Positions 1-5,529 of a stretch of DNA of 5,529 bases are shown here, one piece after another. A program made the translations under genes and the position numbers. The stretch covers positions 1 to 5,529 of the forward strand of contig PTKB01000178.1 of assembly GCA_002937555.1 (NCBI GenBank), in the 5' to 3' direction. Position 1 is the first letter of the stretch. Each line of letters begins with the position of its first letter. The stretch is from Alphaproteobacteria bacterium MarineAlpha10_Bin2. Lineage in GTDB: Bacteria; Pseudomonadota; Alphaproteobacteria; UBA828. Below the pieces are notes generated by a model that was not told the origin of the DNA, did not search any database, and worked only from the letters and a program-made list of their open reading frames with translations.

Positions 1-195
1 GCCGGCGCGCTCGACCTGGCACTCTTGGGCCCCAGGCGCTATGCTGGCGGCGTGGCCAAGGCGGAGTGGCTCGGCGAAGGCCGCGCCCGCGCCACGATTG
101 GCGATATCCGCCGCATGCTGGCGCTGTTCGCTATGGCCTGTTTTTTGGCAGCCGGTCTGGTGGCGCTGATCGCGCTTCTCATTCAAATGCGCTGA
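1..195 (+). CDS. cobD: Adenosylcobinamide-phosphate synthase CobD/CbiB, C-terminal fragment
   Basis: Frame 1 is open from the first base to a TGA at 193-195, giving 64 residues of a protein that starts upstream of the window. The beginning, AGALDLALLGPRRYAGG, matches the conserved C-terminal part of CobD/CbiB (typically M-A-G-A-L-x-L-x-L-x-G-P-x-x-Y-x-G). It is followed by the usual W-L-G-x-G-R stretch, a D-I-R-R segment and a hydrophobic segment at visible residues 41-62 ending in IQMR, consistent with the last membrane helix of this integral membrane protein. CobD/CbiB joins the aminopropanol arm (or its phosphate) to adenosylcobyric acid. The gene is convergent with cobQ, whose product makes its substrate. 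The family call rests on a short fragment but is supported by the cob neighbours. The symbol follows the aerobic-pathway naming; cbiB is the equivalent name. Confidence 0.88.
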   Translation, partial: AGALDLALLGPRRYAGGVAKAEWLGEGRARATIGDIRRMLALFAMACFLAAGLVALIALLIQMR

Positions 196-202
196 GTGGA
201 TT
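196..202. other. Seven-base gap between convergent cobD and cobQ stops
   Basis: Only GTGGATT separates the plus-strand cobD TGA (193-195) from the minus-strand cobQ TAA (205-203). There is no room for a terminator here, so any terminator for either transcript must lie inside the opposing gene, or the transcripts overlap antisense. I see no hairpin followed by a U-run on either side. Confidence 0.85.
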
Positions 203-1687
203 TTACCTGGCACGGGCGATCTCCAACAGGCGGTCGAGATCGAGTGCATCTTCGAGATGGCGGGCCAGCGCATCGAGGGTTTCGTCGACACTTGAATCCC
301 AATTCATGACGCCGCGTTGACGCTGCGCGAAGCGGCTGAGGAACGCATGGCGGAAGCCGTCGGCGGCGAACAGGCCATGGACATAACTGCCTGACACCTT
401 GCCATCCCGGGAGCGCGCGCCTTCCTCGCCATGCGGCAGTTCGAGCATCGGGCGCGTGCGGTCCAGCCCGTGCGTGACACCCATATGCATTTCATAGCCG
501 CTGACCGCTTCGCCGCTTTCAAGCTCGCGGCCTGAGACGGCCTCGAGGCGCTTCTCGCCGGTCAGTTCGGTCGCCACGTCCAAATGGCCGAGCCCGTCGG
601 ACGATCCGGCCGGGCCTTCGACACCGCCCGGATCGGCAATGCTGCGGCCGAGCATTTGATAGCCGCCGCAAAGGCCCAAGAGGCTGCCGCCCCTTCTCAG
701 ATGCGCTTGGATGTCGATGTCCCAGCCCTCGGCGCGGAGTTGCGCCAGATCGGCGCGCGTCGATTTGGAGCCCGGCAGCAGCACCAGATCGGCATCACCC
801 GGCAACGCCCGCCCCGGCTGGACGATCACCAGATCGACATCGGGCTCGGCGCGGAGAGGATCGAGATCGTCGAAGTTGGCGATGCGCGCAAAGCGTGGCA
901 CGGCAATGCGAATGGTCCGCCCGGCGCCCGGTACAAGACGCGTGCCGGCGCCGTCGAGGCTGACCGCGTCCTCCGCCGGCAACAGTCCAGCGGCCTCGAA
1001 ATAAGGCACGATGCCGAGACACGGCGCACCGAGCCCTTCTTCGATCACCGGAACGGCGTCGTCGAACAGGCTGGGATCGCCGCGGAATTTGTTGATTACG
1101 CAGCCTTTCACCAATGCGCGCTCTTCCGCTTCGAGCAGGAAGGCAGTGCCGAGCAGGCTGGCGATGACGCCGCCGCGCTCGATATCGCCGATCAGCAACA
1201 CCGGCACTTGCGCCGCCAATGCGAAACCCATATTGGCGATATCGCCGGGACGGAGATTGACCTCCGCCGGGCTACCGGCGCCTTCCGCCAGCACGATATC
1301 GGCCTCGCCGGAGAGGCGTTCGAAGCTTTCCAGCACGGCCGGCATAAGTTCGGGTTTTAGCACATGATAGGCGCGCGCATCGGCCTGGCCGTACACCTTG
1401 CCCTGGACGATGACTTGCGCGCCGGTCTCGCTCTCAGGTTTGAGCAGCACCGGGTTCATATCGCTGGTGGGCGGCACGCCGGCGGCGCGCGCCTGCAAGG
1501 CCTGGGCGCGGCCGATCTCGGCGTCCGATTCCGTCACCGCCGCATTGTTCGACATGTTTTGCGCCTTGAACGGGCGCACGTTGAGACCGCGCGCGGCATA
1601 GGCGCGGCAGAGGCCAGCCACGAGCAACGATTTGCCGACATGTGAGCCGGTGCCTTGAAGCATGAGCGAAGGGGTGCGGGCTGTCAT
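203..1687 (-). CDS. cobQ: Cobyric acid synthase CobQ (glutamine-hydrolysing)
   Basis: This 494-residue protein is full length for CobQ/CbiP (usually about 480-510). It performs the ATP- and glutamine-dependent amidation of the b, d, e and g side chains of adenosylcobyrinic acid a,c-diamide, giving adenosylcobyric acid in the cytoplasm. The N-terminal synthetase domain (about residues 5-235) opens with the nucleotide-binding loop GTGSHVGKS at 12-20, then PFKAQNMSNNAAVT at 39-52, a CobQ hallmark that separates it from CobB. AEGAGSP is at 134-140 and GDIERGGV at 167-174. The C-terminal class I glutamine amidotransferase-like domain (about 255-450) has LLPGSKST at 303-310, the nucleophile Cys340 in GLCGGYQMLG, and His437 in SGSYVHGLF. 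The ATG at 1687-1685 puts the P-loop at the usual distance from the N-terminus and has a GAGG five bases upstream. It lies 7 bases after the cobO stop, so it is probably cotranscribed and translationally coupled. The TAA at 205-203 is 7 bases from the stop of the opposing cobD. No defect is seen. Confidence 0.98.
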   Translation of the reverse strand: MTARTPSLMLQGTGSHVGKSLLVAGLCRAYAARGLNVRPFKAQNMSNNAAVTESDAEIGRAQALQARAAGVPPTSDMNPVLLKPESETGAQVIVQGKVYGQADARAYHVLKPELMPAVLESFERLSGEADIVLAEGAGSPAEVNLRPGDIANMGFALAAQVPVLLIGDIERGGVIASLLGTAFLLEAEERALVKGCVINKFRGDPSLFDDAVPVIEEGLGAPCLGIVPYFEAAGLLPAEDAVSLDGAGTRLVPGAGRTIRIAVPRFARIANFDDLDPLRAEPDVDLVIVQPGRALPGDADLVLLPGSKSTRADLAQLRAEGWDIDIQAHLRRGGSLLGLCGGYQMLGRSIADPGGVEGPAGSSDGLGHLDVATELTGEKRLEAVSGRELESGEAVSGYEMHMGVTHGLDRTRPMLELPHGEEGARSRDGKVSGSYVHGLFAADGFRHAFLSRFAQRQRGVMNWDSSVDETLDALARHLEDALDLDRLLEIARAR

Positions 1688-1692
1688 CGGCG

Positions 1693-1696
1693 CCTC
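1693..1696 (-). promoter_or_regulatory. Ribosome binding site of cobQ, overlapping the cobO stop
   Basis: On the minus strand the end of cobO reads TTTTGAGGCGCCGATG. The GAGG (1696-1693) shares its first two bases with the cobO TGA stop (1697-1695) and lies five bases before the cobQ ATG. The arrangement supports this start and implies coupling between cobO termination and cobQ initiation. The core is shorter than that of cobO. Confidence 0.65.
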
Positions 1697-2321
1697 AAAA
1701 TTCGACCCCGGTCTGCGCTTTTACGCCGGCCTTGAAATGATGCTTGATCTCGCGCATTTCGGTCACCAGATCGGCGGCTTCGATCAATTCATCCTTGGCG
1801 TTGCGTCCGGTGACGACGACATGCAGGCCGTCGCGCCTGCCTTCGAGCGTCTGCACGATCTCCGCCAGCGGCAGATAGTCGTAGCGCAGCACGATGTTGA
1901 GCTCGTCCAAGACGATCAGATCGTAGCTTTCATCACCCATCATTTCCTGCGCCACCTGCCAGGCGGCTTTGGCGGCGGCGATATCGCGCTGGCGGTCCTG
2001 AGTATCCCAGGTAAAGCCCTCGCCCATGGTGCGGATCGTCACGCGCTCGGGAAAATGCTCGAGAATGGCGCGCTCGCCGGTCTGCCATTTGCCTTTGACG
2101 AACTGCACCACGCCGACCCGCATGTCATTGCCCATGGCGCGCATGGCAAGGCCGAACGCCGCCGTCGATTTGCCTTTGCCCTTGCCGGTATGGACCATCA
2201 ACAGGCCCTTCTCTAGGGTCTTGGTGGCGAGCATGCGATCGCGCGCGGCTTTGCGCTTGCCCATGCGCTCGGCGTGATGGCGGTCGCGTTCGGCCTCGGT
2301 CATTTGCTTCTTTTGGCTCAT
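1695..2321 (-). CDS. cobO: Cob(I)yrinic acid a,c-diamide adenosyltransferase CobO (CobA/BtuR family)
   Basis: This 208-residue protein has the normal length for CobO/CobA/BtuR. It transfers the 5'-deoxyadenosyl group of ATP to the Co(I) corrinoid, forming the Co-C bond. A charged, probably helical N-terminal segment (residues 1-35, rich in K, R and E) is usual in this family. It is followed by the P-loop HTGKGKGKST at 44-53, FVKGKW at 74-79, GEGFTWDTQDR at 100-110, the acidic VLDELN at 137-142 (Asp139, Glu140), VVVTGR at 168-173 and the family tail KHHFKAG...KAQTGVE at 193-207. Phe103 and Trp105 align with the aromatic pair Phe91/Trp93 of Salmonella CobA, which helps form the four-coordinate Co(II) intermediate (family knowledge). 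The ATG at 2321-2319 overlaps the cobN TGA and follows a strong GGGGAGG, so the start is well supported. It sits between the gene for cobalt insertion and the gene for the following amidation, which fits its pathway step. Confidence 0.98.
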   Translation of the reverse strand: MSQKKQMTEAERDRHHAERMGKRKAARDRMLATKTLEKGLLMVHTGKGKGKSTAAFGLAMRAMGNDMRVGVVQFVKGKWQTGERAILEHFPERVTIRTMGEGFTWDTQDRQRDIAAAKAAWQVAQEMMGDESYDLIVLDELNIVLRYDYLPLAEIVQTLEGRRDGLHVVVTGRNAKDELIEAADLVTEMREIKHHFKAGVKAQTGVEF

Positions 2322-5300
2322 TGCGCCGCCTCCCCATAAATTGCACCGCTCAGACTGCCCAAAAGGTCATGCGCCCGGTTGGAGCGTGGCTTCCACAACC
2401 CGCGGCGGAGCGCCTCGGCGAGCCGCGCCGCCGTTTCCTTAAGCGCCGCCGGATTGGCTTCGGCCATGAACGCGCGCACTTGATCGTCGGCGATATAGGC
2501 GTCGAACACGGCGTCGAAATGGTGATCCTTGACCGCGCCGGTGGTGGCGGCGAAAGCGAACAGGTAATCCACCGTGGCGGCGATTTCAAAGGCGCCTTTG
2601 TAGCCGTGCCGCATGACGCCGGCGAGCCATTTGGGATTGACCGCGCGGGCGCGTACGACGCGGCCGATCTCATCTTCAAGGGTGCGGATTTTCGGGTTCT
2701 CGGGCAGCGAATGATCGTTGTGATAGCTTGCCGGCGCATGGCCTGAGAGCGCCGTCACCGCCGCCGCGAGACCGCCTTCGAACTGGTAGTAATCGTCGCT
2801 GTCCAAGAGATCGTGCTCGCGGTTGTCCTGGTTCTGCACCACTGCCTCGACGGCGCTTAAGCGGCGCTCGAAACTGGCGCGCTCGGCGACGCCTTCCATA
2901 CCCGCGCCATAGGCCCAGCCGCCCCAGGCGAGATAGGCATCGGCCAAATCCTCCGGTCCCTGCCAGCCGCCCTCGTCGATCAAGGCTTGCAGGCCGGCGC
3001 CATAGGCGCCCGGCTTGGATCCGAACACGCGCCAAGCGGCGCGACGCGACGCGTCTTCGGGGGATTGCCCGGCCGCCACCAAGTCGGACGCTTCGCGCGC
3101 CACGTTGGCGGCCAGCGGATTGTCTTCTTCGCTTTCATCGAGTGCCGCCACGGCGCGGGCGGCGGAATCGAAGAGATCGATAAGCGCCGGAAATGCATCG
3201 CGGAAAAAACCGGAAATGCGCAAGGTCACATCGACGCGCGGACGGTCAAGGAGGTTCAGTGGCAGAATTTCAAAGCCGATCACGCGCCCGCTCGCTGTGT
3301 CCCAGCGCGGCCGCGTGCCCATGAGTGCCAAGGCTTGCGCAATGTCGTCGCCGCCGGTGCGCATGTTGGAGGTGCCCCAGGCGCTGAGCGCCATACGGCG
3401 CGGCCAGTCGCCATGGCGTTGGGCATGATATTCGACCAGGCGCTGGGCCGATTTCCAACCGAGCTGCCAGGCCGCGGGCGTCGGCACCGCGCGGCTGTCG
3501 AGCGAATAGAAATTTCGTCCGGTGGGCAGAACTTCTGGCCGGCCCCGGCTCGGCGCGCCGGACGGCCCCGGCATCACGAAGCGCCCGGCCAGGCCACGCG
3601 ACACGCCGACGAGTTCGCTTGCGCCGCTAGCGTCGAGCGCCGGTGCGATGCGCTCGCGTACTTCGTCCAACACCGCTTGGGTGCGCTGCCAACCAGCCTC
3701 TAAATCGCGTTCACCCGAAATTAAAGCGAGTGCCAGACCTTCCAGCCGTTCAACGCTATCGCCTTGGCTGCGCCATGGGTCCGGTCCTTCCAGCACATTC
3801 GGGCGCGGGCCCTTCCACGGTGTTGCCATGTCGCAATCGAGCGGGTCGAAATCGAGGCCAAGATCGGCGGCGAGCGCACGCGTCAAAGAAGCTTCGCCAT
3901 CAGCGGTGCCGCGCGGACTCCTGGCCAGTGCGAGCAGCAGATCGTTGCGCAACGCACCCTCGGGCGCAGTGCCGAAAATATGCAAGCCGTTCCGGATCTG
4001 CATTTCCTTGAGCTCGCACATATAGGCATCGAGCTTGGTCAAGGCCTCGGCGCGGCCGTCGCCGGGTGCGATGCCGCAATCCATGTCGATGCCCTCGCTC
4101 CGCGCCAACTCGAGAATACGCTCGGACAAGGGCGTGCAGCGGCGCGGATCGAGTTGGCTAGCTTCGTAATATTCATCGACCAGCGCTTCCAATTCGCGCA
4201 GCGGCCCGTAGCTCTCGGCGCGCGTCAAAGGCGGCGTCAGATGATCGATGATCACTGCGGCGCTGCGCCGTTTGGCTTGGCTGCCCTCGCCCGGATCGTT
4301 GACGATGAAGGGATAGATATGCGGCAAGGCGCCGAGCGCCGCTTCCGGGAAACAGGCGGCGGAAAGCGCCAACGCCTTGCCCGGCAGCCATTCGAGATTG
4401 CCATGCTTGCCGAGATGGAGCACGGCATGGGCGTCGAAGCTGCGGCGCAGCCAGGCGTAAAAGGCGAGATAGCCGTGCGGCGGCGGCAGGTCGGGGTCGT
4501 GATAGCTGGCAGCGGGATCGATGTTGTAGCCGCGCGCCGGCTGGATCGCCACGGTGATATTGCCGAATGAGAGCACCGGCAGGGCAAATGATTTTTCTTC
4601 CCGGCGATAGAATGGATCGGCCTCGGGCGCGCCCCAGCGTTCGGAAACGCGCGCCCGCGCCTCAAAGTCCAATCCGGCGAGAAAATCGCGGTAATCATCG
4701 AGGGTGAAGCGTGCGCCGCCGGAGGATTTGGCGTGCGCCGCCATGGCATTGGTCGGGCCGGCTTGCAGCGCCGTTATCAGGGCAGCGCCGTCGGCGGGCA
4801 GCGCATCCAGCGTATAGCCTTCCGACCGCATGGCCTCGAGCAATCGCACGGCGCTTTCCGGGGTATCCAGTCCGACGCCGTTGCCGATGCGGCCGTCCTT
4901 GTTGGGATAATTGGCGAGCACCAGGCAGACGCGGCGCTCGCTTGGTGTCGTCCGCGCCAGGCGGGCCCAGTTGCTAGCCAGTTGGGCGACAAAATCGATG
5001 CGGTCGGCGCGCGGCGTGTGAGCGACGATGCCGCATTCGGTCGCGGCATCGAAACGCCGTTCGCTCTTGAACGAGACGGCGCGGCTTAAGATTCGCCCAT
5101 CCACTTCGGGAAGGGCCACGTTCATCGCGATGTCGCGCGCCGAGAGCCCGCGCGTGCCCTCTTCCCAAGCGGCTTCAGTGCCGCCCGCCAGCACCACTTG
5201 CAGCACCGGCGCGCCGGAGCGGTCTAGCGGGCTCGCCTGAACCGCGCCGGGTCGCGACACCGAAAAGCCGGTGGCATTGAGGATAATGTCGGGCCGAGAC

Positions 5301-5529
5301 GCGTCGAGCACGCTTTCGGTAAAGCGCGCCGAGGTCGGATCCTTCAGACTGGAGACAAACAGCGCCACGGCCGCAAGTCCCCGGTTTTCCAACGCCAAGA
5401 TCAGATCGTCGATTGGCGCCGTGTCCGCCGCCTGAACAAGCGCGCGGTAAAACAGCAACAGCGCCAGCGGGCGCTCCTCACGCCTTTGCGCCGCCGCGAA
5501 TTCGTCGAGATCGACTTGGCTCGCGCCCG
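2318..5529 (-). CDS. cobN: Cobaltochelatase large subunit CobN, N-terminus beyond the window
   Basis: CobN is the porphyrin-binding large subunit of the ATP-dependent CobNST chelatase, which inserts Co2+ into hydrogenobyrinic acid a,c-diamide. It is homologous to the magnesium chelatase H subunit (BchH/ChlH). The visible part is 1069 residues ending at TGA 2320-2318. The family length is about 1,270, so roughly 200 N-terminal residues are missing. The frame stays open to the right edge: the 23 codons upstream of 5458 read GASQVDLDEFAAAQRR and onward with no stop, leading into RPLALLLFYRALVQA, a typical CobN stretch. Conserved blocks in order are NATGFSVSRPGAV, LANYPNKDGRIGNGVGLD, HLGKHGNLEWLPGK (4417-4376), NDPGEGSQAKRR (about 4303-4266), GPSGAPSRGRPEVLPTGRNF, TSNMRTGGDDIAQALALMG (around 3320-3375), RVDVTLRISGFFRDAFP, FGSKPGAYGAGLQ, VVQNQDNREHDLLDSDDYYQ and NPKWLAGVMRHGYKGAFEI (around 2580-2638). 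No frameshift or internal stop is seen. It overlaps cobO by 4 bases. The partner subunits CobS and CobT are not in the window. Confidence 0.98.
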   Translation of the reverse strand, partial: GASQVDLDEFAAAQRREERPLALLLFYRALVQAADTAPIDDLILALENRGLAAVALFVSSLKDPTSARFTESVLDASRPDIILNATGFSVSRPGAVQASPLDRSGAPVLQVVLAGGTEAAWEEGTRGLSARDIAMNVALPEVDGRILSRAVSFKSERRFDAATECGIVAHTPRADRIDFVAQLASNWARLARTTPSERRVCLVLANYPNKDGRIGNGVGLDTPESAVRLLEAMRSEGYTLDALPADGAALITALQAGPTNAMAAHAKSSGGARFTLDDYRDFLAGLDFEARARVSERWGAPEADPFYRREEKSFALPVLSFGNITVAIQPARGYNIDPAASYHDPDLPPPHGYLAFYAWLRRSFDAHAVLHLGKHGNLEWLPGKALALSAACFPEAALGALPHIYPFIVNDPGEGSQAKRRSAAVIIDHLTPPLTRAESYGPLRELEALVDEYYEASQLDPRRCTPLSERILELARSEGIDMDCGIAPGDGRAEALTKLDAYMCELKEMQIRNGLHIFGTAPEGALRNDLLLALARSPRGTADGEASLTRALAADLGLDFDPLDCDMATPWKGPRPNVLEGPDPWRSQGDSVERLEGLALALISGERDLEAGWQRTQAVLDEVRERIAPALDASGASELVGVSRGLAGRFVMPGPSGAPSRGRPEVLPTGRNFYSLDSRAVPTPAAWQLGWKSAQRLVEYHAQRHGDWPRRMALSAWGTSNMRTGGDDIAQALALMGTRPRWDTASGRVIGFEILPLNLLDRPRVDVTLRISGFFRDAFPALIDLFDSAARAVAALDESEEDNPLAANVAREASDLVAAGQSPEDASRRAAWRVFGSKPGAYGAGLQALIDEGGWQGPEDLADAYLAWGGWAYGAGMEGVAERASFERRLSAVEAVVQNQDNREHDLLDSDDYYQFEGGLAAAVTALSGHAPASYHNDHSLPENPKIRTLEDEIGRVVRARAVNPKWLAGVMRHGYKGAFEIAATVDYLFAFAATTGAVKDHHFDAVFDAYIADDQVRAFMAEANPAALKETAARLAEALRRGLWKPRSNRAHDLLGSLSGAIYGEAAQ
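2329..2335 (-). promoter_or_regulatory. Ribosome binding site of cobO
   Basis: Read on the minus strand, this is GGGGAGG, a strong Shine-Dalgarno match seven bases before the cobO ATG at 2321. It lies inside the last codons of cobN. Together with the ATGA stop/start overlap it fixes the cobO start and suggests that ribosomes finishing cobN can reinitiate on cobO. Confidence 0.8.

Noticed and set aside
217..242. Inverted repeat CGATCTC / GAGATCG (217-223 and 236-242) just inside the cobQ end, considered as a terminator for cobD
   Set aside because: The stem is only 7 pairs with a 12-base loop, no T-run follows on either strand, and it encodes ordinary CobQ C-terminal residues. Short inverted repeats of this kind are expected by chance.
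66..320. Plus-strand open frame of 84 codons running across the cobD end and into cobQ
   Set aside because: It is out of frame with cobD, is arginine- and serine-rich, and overlaps two recognised genes.
584..1360. Plus-strand open frame of 258 codons antisense to cobQ
   Set aside because: It lies wholly inside cobQ, whose motifs are intact throughout. The translation is rich in A, R, G, H and Q with no recognisable domain, as expected of a mirror frame in GC-rich coding DNA.
1662..2216. Plus-strand open frame of 184 codons antisense to cobO and the start of cobQ
   Set aside because: It is a mirror of cobO, whose P-loop and family tail are complete. It would also straddle the cobO/cobQ junction, which has clear minus-strand start signals.
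2987..3703. Plus-strand open frame of 238 codons antisense to cobN
   Set aside because: It is a shadow of the conserved CobN C-terminal half, with low-complexity R, A, G and H-rich composition and no supporting neighbour.
3764..4570. Plus-strand open frame of 268 codons antisense to cobN
   Set aside because: The opposite strand encodes conserved CobN blocks, including HLGKHGNLEWLPGK. The antisense product matches no family I recognise and is explained by codon bias in GC-rich DNA.
5456..5458. TTG at 5458-5456 as the start of cobN
   Set aside because: The frame stays open upstream to the window edge with CobN-like sequence, so this codon is an internal leucine (RPLALLLFYRALV).

Overview
This window is an ordinary-looking piece of a cobalamin (vitamin B12) biosynthesis locus from a GC-rich bacterium. 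The gene set is the aerobic (CobN/CobO/CobQ-type) pathway. The protein sequences resemble alphaproteobacterial family members as I remember them, so an alphaproteobacterium is the best guess; this comes from family resemblance and composition, not from a search.

Layout. The minus strand carries three tightly packed genes read right to left: cobN (large subunit of the hydrogenobyrinate a,c-diamide cobaltochelatase, 5' end beyond position 5529), cobO (corrinoid adenosyltransferase, 1695-2321) and cobQ (cobyric acid synthase, 203-1687). cobN and cobO overlap by 4 bases (ATGA) and cobO and cobQ are 7 bases apart, so they are almost certainly one operon with coupled translation. On the plus strand, positions 1-195 are the 3' end of a gene whose product matches the C-terminus of CobD/CbiB (adenosylcobinamide-phosphate synthase). 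It converges on cobQ, with only 7 bases between the two stop codons.

How they work together. CobN, with CobS and CobT (not seen here), inserts cobalt into hydrogenobyrinic acid a,c-diamide. After reduction to Co(I), CobO adds the upper adenosyl ligand, CobQ amidates four side chains to give adenosylcobyric acid, and CobD attaches the aminopropanol arm to give adenosylcobinamide (phosphate). The operon order therefore follows the reaction order, and the convergent cobD supplies the next step.

Coding density is essentially complete. There is no gene-free stretch of even 50 bases, and I saw no RNA gene, riboswitch, mobile element, CRISPR array or long repeat. The operon promoter, and any cobalamin riboswitch, would lie upstream of cobN outside the window. 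I found no convincing sign of an undescribed system; the findings are modest points of gene organisation.
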